From positions 2,976,001-3,040,000 of the forward strand of contig NC_017955.1 in assembly GCF_000306785.1 (NCBI RefSeq): a DNA stretch of 64,000 bases, given 5' to 3'. The translations under genes were made by a program, and so were the position numbers. Positions 16,737 through 25,314 of this stretch are shown piece after piece. The notes below the pieces were generated by a model, which did not search any database, had not been told where the DNA came from, and saw only the letters and a list, made by a program, of their open reading frames with translations. Within the stretch, counting starts at the first letter, position 1; every line of letters begins with the position of its first letter. Source of the DNA: Modestobacter italicus (GTDB lineage: Bacteria; Actinomycetota; Actinomycetes; Mycobacteriales; Geodermatophilaceae).

Positions 16737-17227
16737 ACCCGCACGACGTCGTCCTGCGGGTCGTGGCCCGGCTGCTGCTGGGGCCCAGCGTGGTCGTCGC
16801 GATCAGCCTGATCGTCAAGGGCTACACCGACGTCGGTGACGGGTTCGCCGCCGGGGTGGTCGTCGCCCTGGCCATCGCCGTGGTCTACGTCGCGCTCGGG
16901 GCGACGGCCGCCGAGCGGGCGCTGCCCTTCCTGCGGTACGCACCGCACCTGATGGTCGCCGGCCTCCTGCTGGACATCGGCACGGGCTTCTTCCCGCTGC
17001 TGACCGGGGAGCCCGTCTTCAGCCACCGGCCGGGTCCCGGGGCGCACGTCCACACCTTCGGCGCGCTGGAGCTGTTCACCCCGCTGCTGTTCGACCTCGG
17101 CCTCTTCCTGCTCGTCGTCGGCGTCCTGACCGTCCTGCTGCACCAGTTCGCCGGTCTGCGAGGTCTGGCCGGGGATCCTCCCGCCCCTCCGGTGGACGAC
17201 GAGCCGACCGGGAGACGGCAGCCGTGA
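16733..17227 (+). CDS. mrpB: Mrp antiporter subunit B
   Basis: About 164 residues, GTG start overlapping the mrpA stop (GTG 16730 is an in-frame alternative). Four TM helices match the MnhB family, with GDGFAAGVVVA in the conserved glycine-rich loop and GALELFTPLLFDLGLFL near the C-terminus. It is a membrane subunit of the hetero-oligomeric Mrp antiporter. The short hydrophilic tail (GDPPAPPVDDEPTG) is not conserved in the family. The stop overlaps mrpC. Confidence 0.94.
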   Translation: MNPHDVVLRVVARLLLGPSVVVAISLIVKGYTDVGDGFAAGVVVALAIAVVYVALGATAAERALPFLRYAPHLMVAGLLLDIGTGFFPLLTGEPVFSHRPGPGAHVHTFGALELFTPLLFDLGLFLLVVGVLTVLLHQFAGLRGLAGDPPAPPVDDEPTGRRQP

Positions 17228-17610
17228 TCCTCGCCTTCGCCGTCGGGGCCGCGGCCCTGTTCGGATGCGGGGCGTACCTGCTGCTGCACCGTGACCTGTT
17301 CCGGGTCATCGGGGGCATCGCGCTGATCTCCCAGGCGGCCACCCTGACCCTGATCGCCTCCGCCCTGACCCGCGGGCAGGCCCCGATCGCACCGGATCCG
17401 GACCGGCCGGTCAGCGACCCGGTGCCGCAGGCCCTGGCGCTGACCGCACTGGTGATCGGGCTGGCCACGCTGGCGCTGCTGCTGGCACTGGTCCACCGCC
17501 TGGCCGTGGTCCTGCGCACGGCACGGCACGAGGAACTGGCGGCGCTGGAGGCCGAGCACCAGCGCAGTCTGGAACGGGACCGGCAGCGGGACCGGGACGA
17601 GGCCACGTGA
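17224..17610 (+). CDS. mrpC: Mrp antiporter subunit C
   Basis: 128 residues, GTG start overlapping the mrpB stop. Three TM helices of the NuoK/MnhC family, with the conserved RVIGGIALISQAATL segment and the DPVPQALALTALVIGLA helix that carries the family proline/glutamine pair. The charged C-terminal tail (residues 95-128) is longer than in many relatives. It overlaps mrpD by 4 nt. Confidence 0.95.
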   Translation: MILAFAVGAAALFGCGAYLLLHRDLFRVIGGIALISQAATLTLIASALTRGQAPIAPDPDRPVSDPVPQALALTALVIGLATLALLLALVHRLAVVLRTARHEELAALEAEHQRSLERDRQRDRDEAT

Positions 17611-18989
17611 CCCTGCTCGGCACTGTCCTGCTGGTCCCCTGGGCCGCCGGTGTGCTGCTCATCGGCCTGGACGGGCGCCGCCGCTGGCTCGCCTGGTCGG
17701 CCGTGGCCGTCCTGGTGGTGGAACTGGTGCTCCTGGTCGTGCTCACCGTCCGGGTGGCCTCCGCCGGGCCGGTGCAGATGGTCACCGGTGGCTGGCCGGC
17801 CGGAGTGGGCATCGTGCTGCGCGCCGACGCCCTCGGCGCGGCCTTCGCTGTCGTCTCGTCGGTGGTGCTGCTCGCCGCCGCCATGTACGAGGCGATCCCC
17901 GGCCCGCGCGCCCGGACCTTCCCCGGCCTGGTTGTCCTGCTCGGCGCCGGGCTGACCGGGTTGTTCCTCACCGCGGACGTGTTCAACTTCTACGTCTTCT
18001 TCGAGGTGGCGATGACCGCCTCCTACGCGCTGGCCGCCTACGGCGGTCGGCCGCGTCAGCTGCGCGCAGCGCTGGTCTTCGCCGCGGTCAACCTGCTCGG
18101 GTCGTTCATCTTCCTGCTGTCGGTGGCCGGGACCTACCGGATCACCGGGGCGCTGGCGATGGCCGACGTCGCCGAGGCGGTGGTGGGGACCGGCGCCAAC
18201 GCCGGACTGCTGGTGGCCACCGGCTTCTTCGTCGCCTTCAGCACCAAGCTCGGCCTCTTCCCCTTCCACTTCTGGCTGCCGACGGTGTACTCCGGCAGCC
18301 GGCCGGCGGTCGCCGCCATCCTCAGCGGAGCAGTCGCCAACATCGGCGGGTACGGTCTGATCCGCTTCGGTGCCGGCATGTTCCCCACCCAGCTGCGCAC
18401 GGGAGCCACTGCCCTGGTCCTGCTCGGTACCGCATCGATCATCTACGGCGGTGTGCTGGCCGTGTCCCGCGGGGACACCGCCGAGCTGCTCGGCTACTCC
18501 GCCATCGGGCAGGTCGGCTACATCCTCGTCGCCGTCGGCGTGGGTGGACCGGTCGGACTGGCTGCAGCAGTGTTCTACAGCCTGGTCAACGCGCTGAACA
18601 AGGGACTCCTGTTCCTCGCCGCGGGGCTGCGGGGTCCCATGGTCGCCGGCGCGTTCGCAGTGGGCGCGCTCAGCGTGGCCGGTGTCCCGCCGGCGGCGGG
18701 GTTCATCGGCAAGCTGGAGCTCTTCCGCACCGCAGTTGCCGCCGGCAGCCCCGCGCTCGTCGTCCTGCTGCTCGTGGGCAGCGCGCTGTCCCTGCTGTAC
18801 CTGTTCACGAACTACCAGCGGCAGTTCTGGCGCAGCGGACCGGTGGACGGCGCCCCGGTGAGCTCGCTGCCCCGCCGGGCGCTCGTCGCCGTCTTCGCTG
18901 TGCTCGTCCTCGCCGTCGGCCTGTGGGCCGAGCCGCTGTGGCAGCTGTCCGAGCAAGCCGCCGACCTGTTCCCCGGGGGAAGCCGATGA
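17607..18989 (+). CDS. mrpD: Mrp antiporter subunit D
   Basis: 460 residues, GTG start overlapping mrpC. It is the second complex I-like antiporter subunit (NuoN/M type), with about 14 TM helices. It shows the conserved glutamate helix FNFYVFFEVAMTASYAL, the lysine helix STKLGLFPFHFWLP, and the PPAAGFIGKLELF loop. With MrpA it forms the ion-translocating core. The stop overlaps the mrpE ATG. Confidence 0.95.
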   Translation: MTLLGTVLLVPWAAGVLLIGLDGRRRWLAWSAVAVLVVELVLLVVLTVRVASAGPVQMVTGGWPAGVGIVLRADALGAAFAVVSSVVLLAAAMYEAIPGPRARTFPGLVVLLGAGLTGLFLTADVFNFYVFFEVAMTASYALAAYGGRPRQLRAALVFAAVNLLGSFIFLLSVAGTYRITGALAMADVAEAVVGTGANAGLLVATGFFVAFSTKLGLFPFHFWLPTVYSGSRPAVAAILSGAVANIGGYGLIRFGAGMFPTQLRTGATALVLLGTASIIYGGVLAVSRGDTAELLGYSAIGQVGYILVAVGVGGPVGLAAAVFYSLVNALNKGLLFLAAGLRGPMVAGAFAVGALSVAGVPPAAGFIGKLELFRTAVAAGSPALVVLLLVGSALSLLYLFTNYQRQFWRSGPVDGAPVSSLPRRALVAVFAVLVLAVGLWAEPLWQLSEQAADLFPGGSR

Positions 18990-19486
18990 CCGCCGTCCTG
19001 ATCCGCGTAACGGCCCTGACCGCCGTCTACCTGCTCGCGCTGACCAGCCTGGCACCGGGCGACATCGTCACCGGGGTGGTGATCGCGACGCTCCTGGTCA
19101 CCGCCGGGCGGTGGGTCCGGTTCCCGGCCTCCATCCCCTCCCGGTCGCCGGACGTCGCCTGGGGGCGCCGGCTGGCCGGCGTGCCCGCCCTGATCGGCGG
19201 CACCGTCGTCGACATGGCCAGGGAGAGCTGGCAGATCGCCGGCCACTGCCTGCGCGGCCGGCTACCGGCACCCGGCCTCGTGACGGTGCCGATCCGGCGG
19301 GACGCTCCGGTGTCCGCCGCCGCATGGGGGATCCGCGTCGGGCTGGCGCCGGCCAGCGTCGTGGTCGAGGTCGACGACGCCCGCGGGCAGCTGCTGCTGC
19401 ACGTGCCCGACGCACGGGACCCCGACGCGGTGCGCCGCGCTCAGCTGCTCTCCTACGAACGCCGCCAGGCCCGGGTCTTCCCGTGA
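18986..19486 (+). CDS. mrpE: Mrp antiporter subunit E
   Basis: 166 residues from the ATG at 18986, which overlaps the mrpD stop. MnhE family: two N-terminal TM helices (about 1-45), then a cytoplasmic alpha/beta part with the conserved DMARESWQIA and TVPIRRDAPVSAAAWG segments. Needed for complex stability in studied Mrp systems. The stop overlaps mrpF. Confidence 0.93.
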   Translation: MTAVLIRVTALTAVYLLALTSLAPGDIVTGVVIATLLVTAGRWVRFPASIPSRSPDVAWGRRLAGVPALIGGTVVDMARESWQIAGHCLRGRLPAPGLVTVPIRRDAPVSAAAWGIRVGLAPASVVVEVDDARGQLLLHVPDARDPDAVRRAQLLSYERRQARVFP

Positions 19487-19752
19487 ACGGCGTCGTGACG
19501 ACGGTCGGCCTGGCCTGGGTGACCGGTCTGCTCGTGGCCGGCGGGCTCGTGCTGCTGCGCGCCCGCGACGTCTTCCAGCGCATCGTCGCGCTGGACACGC
19601 TCTCCGTGCTGGTGATCTGCCTGCTGGCGCTGCTGTCCTACTCGCGCGACGAGCCCTACTACTTCGACGCCGCGGTCGCTCTCTCGCTGCTCTCCTTCCT
19701 CGCCACCGTCGCTGCGGCGCGGTACCTCGGATCTGGGGGGCCGTTCGAGTGA
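19483..19752 (+). CDS. mrpF: Mrp antiporter subunit F
   Basis: 89 residues, GTG start overlapping the mrpE stop. Three TM helices, with the MnhF signature RARDVFQRIVALDTLSVLV in the first loop and DAAVALSLLSFLATVAAARYL in the last helix. A small membrane subunit of the antiporter. Confidence 0.94.
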   Translation: MNGVVTTVGLAWVTGLLVAGGLVLLRARDVFQRIVALDTLSVLVICLLALLSYSRDEPYYFDAAVALSLLSFLATVAAARYLGSGGPFE

Positions 19753-20072
19753 TCCCCGTACTGCTGGACCTGGTCGGCGCGGCGCTGCTCGTCGTCGGTC
19801 TGGTCCTGATCACCATCAGCCTCTACGGGCTGCTGCGCATGACCGGCACGCACGCCCAGCTGCACGCCCAGGGCCTGGCCACCGGTCCTGGCGTGATGGC
19901 CGTCCTGGCGTCCTCGATCGCCACCGAGAACGCTGCGATCATCACCTTCGCCGTCCTCGCGATCGCCTTCATCGCCATCACCTCCCCCACGGCCAGCAAC
20001 GCCATCGCCCGGGCCGCACACCGCCGCAGCCAGGAGGACGCCACCTGCGCGGACCGGCCGCCGGACCCGTGA
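19749..20072 (+). CDS. mrpG: Mrp antiporter subunit G
   Basis: 107 residues, GTG start overlapping mrpF. MnhG family with three TM helices. The conserved core is GLLRMTGTHAQLHAQGLAT followed by ITSPTASNAIARAAHR. It is the last gene of the complete mrpABCDEFG operon, which should be one transcript driving Na+ export in exchange for H+. The distal codons run into a small direct repeat (CCGTGACCTCCGGACC / CCGTGACCTCCGGGCC). Confidence 0.94.
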   Translation: MIPVLLDLVGAALLVVGLVLITISLYGLLRMTGTHAQLHAQGLATGPGVMAVLASSIATENAAIITFAVLAIAFIAITSPTASNAIARAAHRRSQEDATCADRPPDP

Positions 20073-20559
20073 CCTCCGGACCCGTGACCTCCGGGCCAGC
20101 TCGGCCTGGCACGACCGCAGGCTGCTGGCCCCTCACCCACCAAGCCGTGAGCTCGGTCCCGAGCACGGGCAGGGCCGGGACCGCCCGAGCCGGCGTCGCA
20201 GCCGTGAGGTCGGCGGGTAGGCGTCGGCGGACATGGCGACGGCATGGCTGTGAACCTGGTCAGACCCTCGTCCCAGCACGTGACCGCCGGCGTGTGTGCA
20301 GCGGTCGAGGTCGGCAGCCGACTTCCGTTCACGAACGCCGGCACGTGAGACCGGCAGGCGTGAGCGGTTCACCGTTCCGCGAGCTGACGTGGCGTGCACT
20401 CCCGAACCCGATACGCGATCGGACGCCGAGCTCCGCGTGGACGCGGGGTCAGGTGAAGCCGCACCGTCTCGGCCGAGAGCACCATCGCGGCGGGCACCGC
20501 CGCACCGAGGTCGTCACGCGGCGAGTAGTCGGCTGCGGACGTCACCGGGTCGAGGGCCG
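20073..20559. other. Gene-poor stretch after mrpG
   Basis: No supportable gene. Open frames are arginine-rich and without ribosome sites. It begins with a 16-bp direct repeat just after mrpG and leads into a universal-stress-protein remnant, so it may contain the worn-away 5' part of that gene. Confidence 0.4.
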
Positions 20560-20821
20560 ATCCCAGTCGGCGACGGAGAACCGGTGCCCAGGATCTGCAG
20601 CCCGGGCCAACGTCTCAGAGCTGGTTGTCCCCGGCTGCACGACGGAGGCCGGCCCGGTAGCCGCAACGCCCGCCGGGTGTGCCGCCGACCGTGGTGCTGC
20701 CGTGCTCGTCGTGGGCTCCCGCGGCCGCTCGGCCAGCCGCGAGCTGCTGCTGGGCAGCGTGGTCAGGGCCGTACTGCACACCGCGCACCGGCCGGTCCTG
20801 GTGGTTCCCGGACGACGCTGA
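20560..20821 (+). pseudogene. C-terminal remnant of a universal stress protein
   Basis: The last 40 codons encode AAVLVVGSRGRSASRELLLG.. followed by ..HTAHRPVLVVPGRR and a stop. This is the ATP-binding G-x2-G-x9-G(S) loop and final strand of a UspA domain, and is close in sequence to the intact gene on the other strand just downstream. Upstream of about 20690 the similarity fades and no N-terminal strand motif is found, so the gene is truncated or heavily decayed. Confidence 0.75.
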
Positions 20822-20891
20822 TCGCAGTCCCGGGCAGGACGGCGGGTGACTGTGCACGACCGTCGATGTCGCGCCCGACTTGCTCGACCGG

Positions 20892-21815
20892 TCACCCATC
20901 GGCTCGGGTCGGCCGGACCACCGCCACCGGGCAGGGGGCGAAGGTGATGCAGCGCAGGCTCACCGAGCCCAGCAGCAGGCTCGACCAGCCGGTCCGGCCC
21001 CGAGACCCGACCACGAGCAGGTCGGCGGCCCCGGCCCGCTCCGTCAGGATGTCCCAGTCAGCGCCTTCGACGGTTTCCGCGCGAACCTGCACCCCCGGGC
21101 CGTTGCCCTGCCACGTGTCCTGCATGCTCTGCCGCAGGGTCGCCTCGGCTCGCTCCCGCAGCCTCGTCCCCGGCACCGCCCAGGAAGGGCCGCCGTAGCC
21201 GGAGAGGGTGTCGATCCAGGCGTGCACGACGTGCAGCTGACCGCGACGCAGACGCGCCTCGGCCGTGGCGAAGCGCAGCGCAGCCGCTGAACCCGGCGAG
21301 CCGTCGACCCCGACCACCACCCGGCTGGACGCCCCCTGCCAGAGGACGGCGCCGTGCGTGGACTCGTCGTCCCGCACGACGACCACCGGCGCCCGGGCGT
21401 ACTGGGCACACTGCTGGCTGACCGAGCCCAGCAGGGCACCGCGCAGGGGTCCCCGACCGCGGGAGCCCACCACCAGCAACCCGTCCGGACCAGCGGCGTC
21501 GACGAGCTGCTGAGCCGGTTGCCCGTAGCGGATGTCAGGGTGTACCGGAGCGTTCTTGCAACCCTCGGCCCCGGCGACGGCCGCGGCTTCGGCGGCCAAC
21601 CTGGACCGCACGACGTCCTCGAACTCGGCACCCGTGAACCGGCCGGTCACCGCGTCATGGACCTGCGGTGGTCGAGCCTCCAGCACGACGGTGACCAGAC
21701 GGACCCTGCGGTCACGCAAGCGCGCTTCCCGCAGCCCCCAGGCCAGTGCCGCTCGGGCGCCGACGGAACCGTCCGCTCCCACCACGACGTCGTGCTGCCT
21801 CACCGCCTCGTCCAC
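20892..21815 (-). CDS. Tandem-domain universal stress protein
   Basis: About 308 residues from GTG 21815, chosen because AAGGGGAG lies 6 nt upstream; a frame to 21941 is open but unsupported. Two UspA domains: domain 1 starts DVVVGADGS and ends with VVGSRGRGPLRGALLGSVSQQ, and domain 2 starts RVVVGVDGSPGS and ends with VVGSRGRTGWSSLLLGSVSLR. Both carry the ATP-binding glycine loop. Tandem USPs of this type accumulate in dormancy, oxygen limitation or stress. It lies tail to tail with a decayed USP copy and next to a DUF3040 gene, a common stress-gene grouping in actinobacteria. Confidence 0.93.
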   Translation of the reverse strand: MDEAVRQHDVVVGADGSVGARAALAWGLREARLRDRRVRLVTVVLEARPPQVHDAVTGRFTGAEFEDVVRSRLAAEAAAVAGAEGCKNAPVHPDIRYGQPAQQLVDAAGPDGLLVVGSRGRGPLRGALLGSVSQQCAQYARAPVVVVRDDESTHGAVLWQGASSRVVVGVDGSPGSAAALRFATAEARLRRGQLHVVHAWIDTLSGYGGPSWAVPGTRLRERAEATLRQSMQDTWQGNGPGVQVRAETVEGADWDILTERAGAADLLVVGSRGRTGWSSLLLGSVSLRCITFAPCPVAVVRPTRADG

Positions 21816-21903
21816 CGCCCGCTCCCCTTCGGTCGCGCCGGAGCGTGACTCACCGCCCCGCTCCTGCACCCGACCCGGCGGGATCCCGTACGACGGTGAC
21901 GCA

Positions 21904-22266
21904 TCAACGCCGATCCGTCCGCCGGATCGGACCGTTACCACCCCTCGCGGCGGCCCCGCCGGTGATCGTCGTAGCCCGATCCCGGCCGGTGACGCGCTGC
22001 TCGAGTCGCTGGTTGCGACGGCGCCACGCCACCCAGCTCAACGTGGCGACTGTCCCCAACGTCAGCCCGAGCCGGATCGCACCGCTGATGACCAAGACCA
22101 CGGCTGCCCACAGGGCACCGACCACGACGAAGGGCATCTCCTCCAGGCCAGGATCTGCCCCGGACTCGTGCGCTGCACGGACGTCCGGCGTCCCCGGTCC
22201 GTCTCCCCCAATCCGACATCGGCGCTCGATCTCGTGCCACATTGGCTGCTCATGGTCGCTGAGCAC
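21904..22266 (-). CDS. DUF3040-family small membrane protein
   Basis: 120 residues. GTG start at 22266 with a strong GGAGGT site 7 nt upstream. The N-terminal LSDHEQPMWHEIER motif is the family hallmark, followed by two TM helices (about 44-62 and 64-82) and a basic tail. Function unknown. It is actinobacterial and often near stress genes. A frameshifted relative is at 55921. It sits 88 bp upstream of the USP gene in the same direction, so co-transcription is possible. Confidence 0.8.
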   Translation of the reverse strand: MLSDHEQPMWHEIERRCRIGGDGPGTPDVRAAHESGADPGLEEMPFVVVGALWAAVVLVISGAIRLGLTLGTVATLSWVAWRRRNQRLEQRVTGRDRATTITGGAAARGGNGPIRRTDRR

Positions 22267-22539
22267 TCAGCTCACCTCCGAGGCCGACTCTGCTCGTGGC
22301 GCCGGGTGATCCACCACCACGGGCGCCGGTCACGTCGTGCTCGCTGCCCTTGCCGGTCGGCGGCAAGCCGAGGTGTCGGCCGTCCGACCTGCCCCACCGG
22401 GAGGGAGGACGCATGACTGGCAGCCATGTACACGGGGCCGATGCCCGGTGTTCCTCACAGTGGCAGGTCGACGGCTGCTTGACCAGGGTCGTGGCGTCAG
22501 CGGCGGCCGAGCCCCGTGCCGGGTCCTCGTCGTCGGCCC

Positions 22540-24237
22540 TCACTGCCTGCCGTCGGTGTCGCGGCCGTCGAGCCAGGTCCGGGCGTCCTGCACCGCCTCG
22601 CGCAGTGCGGACCCGAGCACGTTCGTGCCAGGGACTAGGACGACCTCGTTCCCGAGCGCGAGCCGGTCGGCCCGGCGCAGTTTGTCGGCGAGGTCCTCGG
22701 TCATGCCGCACAGGTACAGCCGCCCGCCGCGCTCTCCCAACTCGTGCGCGTAGTCGTTGATCTCCTCGATGAAGGTGGCACCGATCTGGCTGTTGCCGCG
22801 GATGCGCAGCACGACCGCGGAGTGGTCGGCGGACCCGGCGTCCGGCAGGCGCTCGCGCAGGGTGCGGGCGGCGGCGAAGAACAGCGGGCCGTAGACGTCG
22901 AGGACGGTGACGGCACCTGCCGGGAGGGTGTCCGGCGCGTCGCCCACCCGGATCTCCCCGTCGTCCCCCTGGGTGAGCTCGTGCACCTCGGTGGTCTGCG
23001 CCGCCTGGTAGATGAACAACGCCAGGGTCATGACCACGCCGGTCGCGACGGCTGCGGGGATCGACAGCAGCAGCGTGGCGAGGAAGGTGACGACCACGGC
23101 CCAGCGCGCCGTGCCGCCGACGGACCAGGCGGAGCGCATCGCGGAGAACCGGATCGCGGAGAACCCGGCGACCATCATGATCGCCGCGAGCACGGGCATC
23201 GGCACCTGCCCGACCAGCTCGGCCGCGACCAGGATGACCAGCAGCATGAAGACGCCGTGGAACACGCCCGCGAGCCGGCTCCTGGCGCCGACCTGGACGT
23301 TGAGCGCGCTCTGGCTGACCGACGCACCGGTGGGCATACCGGAGAAGAAGCTGGCCGCTGCGTTGCCCGCTCCTTGGCCGAGCATGTCCCGGGAGGTGTC
23401 GGCGCGGGAGCCATCCGGGTTGGGCACGCTCTGGCTGACCCCGGCGCCCTGCACGGCGATGACCACGGCCACGGCGAAGGCGGAGACGACCAGGTCGACG
23501 CTGAGGAGCCCGAGGTCGGGCAGGGCGAACGGCGGCAGTCCCGAGGGGATCTCGCTCACGTCGTTGACGATCTGCACGTCCCCCGGCTGCCACAGGTACG
23601 CGATGACGCTGGGCACCAGGAGCGCCACCAGGGAGGAGATGTTGGACAGCCTGGTCCTGCCCAGGCCGATCATGAGCGCGAGGGCGATCCCGCCGATCAC
23701 GACCGATCGCCAGCTGAACTCGCCGACGTGCAGCAGCAGGTCGACGAACGATCCCAGGCTCGTGCTGCCCCCCGTCTCGTACCCGGCGAACTGCGCGGAC
23801 TGGTCCATGACGAGCACCGCGGCGACGCCGGAGAGGAACGCGGTCATCACCGGGTAGGAGATGTACCGCACCAGGGTCCCCGCCCGCAGGAGGCCGAACG
23901 CCACCAGGAAGAGCCCGGCGATCAGCACCAGCAGGAACAGCGCCGGGCCGCGCTGCTGCGCCGGGTACCCGGAGACGGCCTGGCCGGCCGCCAGCGCGGA
24001 GGCGCCCGTGGTGGCGATCTGCATCAGCTGGGAGCTGGCCAGCAGGCCGCCGACCGGCGGCGACACCACCGTGGCGTAGAGCCCGTACACCGGGTTGACG
24101 CCCGCCAGGGCAGCGGTCGCCATGCCCGAGGGGACGCTGACGACGGCATTCACCGCCCCGGCCAGAGCGTCGCCGGGCAGGCTCTTGAGCCGGCTGCTGC
24201 TCCCTCCCGTCCGCGGCTCGCCGTTCTCGTCGTCCAT
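22540..24237 (-). CDS. SulP-family anion (sulfate) permease with STAS domain
   Basis: 565 residues from ATG 24237 (GAGGAG 6-7 nt upstream); the frame extends to 24321 without a site. N-terminal SLC26-like transport domain with signature AALAGVNPVYGLYATVV near residue 40 and about 12 TM helices, then a STAS domain (about 440-545) with VLDVYGPLFFAAARTL. SulP proteins move sulfate, bicarbonate or related anions. Very similar to the second SulP at 27041. The two flank an SBF transporter and a sulfatase, so sulfate handling is the natural reading. Divergent from the SBF gene, with a 171-bp shared upstream region. Confidence 0.93.
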   Translation of the reverse strand: MDDENGEPRTGGSSSRLKSLPGDALAGAVNAVVSVPSGMATAALAGVNPVYGLYATVVSPPVGGLLASSQLMQIATTGASALAAGQAVSGYPAQQRGPALFLLVLIAGLFLVAFGLLRAGTLVRYISYPVMTAFLSGVAAVLVMDQSAQFAGYETGGSTSLGSFVDLLLHVGEFSWRSVVIGGIALALMIGLGRTRLSNISSLVALLVPSVIAYLWQPGDVQIVNDVSEIPSGLPPFALPDLGLLSVDLVVSAFAVAVVIAVQGAGVSQSVPNPDGSRADTSRDMLGQGAGNAAASFFSGMPTGASVSQSALNVQVGARSRLAGVFHGVFMLLVILVAAELVGQVPMPVLAAIMMVAGFSAIRFSAMRSAWSVGGTARWAVVVTFLATLLLSIPAAVATGVVMTLALFIYQAAQTTEVHELTQGDDGEIRVGDAPDTLPAGAVTVLDVYGPLFFAAARTLRERLPDAGSADHSAVVLRIRGNSQIGATFIEEINDYAHELGERGGRLYLCGMTEDLADKLRRADRLALGNEVVLVPGTNVLGSALREAVQDARTWLDGRDTDGRQ

Positions 24238-24408
24238 GCCGCACTCCTCACCCAGGTCCGCAGCTGGCGTCCCCAGACTGGACCTGCACGAGCCACTCCG
24301 CTCCTGCGCGCCGTTCGGCACCCGGACGGCGCCGAACGCCCCAAGCCGTGTTGCCGATCCACAGACCTGCCCCTAGCTTCAGGACAACCCACTGGAGCGG
24401 GGTGCCGC

Positions 24409-25314
24409 GTGTTCGAGGCCTTCCAGACCATCGGTTCCTGGGGTGTCACCGTCTTCGTCGTCACGTCCATGTTGAACGTCGGCCTGACGCAGAAGCCGTC
24501 TCGGCTCCTGGACCACCTGGGCAACCGCGCCTTCCTGGTCCGCATGCTGGTGATCAACCTCGTGGTCGTCCCGGCGCTGATGATCGCGGCCACCAGCGTC
24601 GTCGCGCTGGAGCCGGTCTACGCCGCGGGGCTCCTGCTCTTCTCGTTGGCCGCCGGGGCTCCGTTCCTGATCAAGCTGGCGAGCACCTCGGAGAACGACA
24701 TCGCCCTGGCTGCCACCGTGCTGCTGGTGCTGATGGTGGCCACGGTGGTGGTTCTGCCGGTCGCGCTGCCGCTGGTCATCGAGGGGCTGAGCGTGGACAC
24801 CGGAACGGTCGTCGGCAGCCTGCTGCGGCAGATGATCCTGCCGCTCGCCATCGGCATGGTCGCCCTGCAGTTCGCCGAGGACGTCGTGGCCGTCGCCCAG
24901 CCCTGGGTCGCGAGGATCTCCAACGTCGCCCTGTACGTGCTCATCGTCGCGATCATCATCGGCTACCTGCCCAGCATGACCGACCCCGACCTGTGGAAGG
25001 CCATCGCCGTCGGCACGGTCGTGCTGCTGCTCGCGCTGTTCCTGGGCTACATGATGGGCGACGGCCACGACCACCTGCAGGACGTGGGCGGCCTGGCCAC
25101 CGCCCAGCGGGGCACCGCCGCGGCCATGATCGTCGCCCAGGCGAACTTCTCCGACGCCCGGGTCCTGGTGGTCATCACGCTGGTCAACACCCTCGGCATC
25201 GTGCTGCTGATCGCCGCTGCCAAGGTCATGAGCAGCGACAACGGCTTCTCCGTCCTGACACCGACCGCCGCCGCCGACCCACCTCACCGCCGACCCGAGA
25301 GGCAGAGCGCATGA
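24409..25314 (+). CDS. SBF/SLC10-type (bile acid:Na+ symporter family) transporter
   Basis: 301 residues, GTG start after GAGCGGGG. About nine TM helices. Recognisable features are VFEAFQTIGSWGVTVFVVTSMLNVGL, NDIALAATVLLVLM and GLATAQRGTAAAMIVAQANF, the bile-acid:sodium symporter/arsenite-efflux fold. Its stop overlaps the sulfatase ATG (ATGA), so the two are translationally coupled. Vertebrate SLC10 members take up bile salts and sulfated steroids, so import of an organosulfate here is an attractive inference but unproven. A truncated copy lies at 14042-14343. Confidence 0.85.
   Translation: MFEAFQTIGSWGVTVFVVTSMLNVGLTQKPSRLLDHLGNRAFLVRMLVINLVVVPALMIAATSVVALEPVYAAGLLLFSLAAGAPFLIKLASTSENDIALAATVLLVLMVATVVVLPVALPLVIEGLSVDTGTVVGSLLRQMILPLAIGMVALQFAEDVVAVAQPWVARISNVALYVLIVAIIIGYLPSMTDPDLWKAIAVGTVVLLLALFLGYMMGDGHDHLQDVGGLATAQRGTAAAMIVAQANFSDARVLVVITLVNTLGIVLLIAAAKVMSSDNGFSVLTPTAAADPPHRRPERQSA

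Noticed and set aside
22413-22760. Plus-strand ATG with an excellent GGGAGGGAGGAC site encoding MTGSHVHGADARC...
   Set aside because: After about 40 codons the frame becomes arginine-rich antisense to the SulP gene. No family resemblance. Kept only as a curiosity.
24348-25310. Upstream extension of the sulfatase frame by 320 codons
   Set aside because: It lies entirely over the SBF transporter gene in another frame. The true start is the ATGA overlap at 25311.
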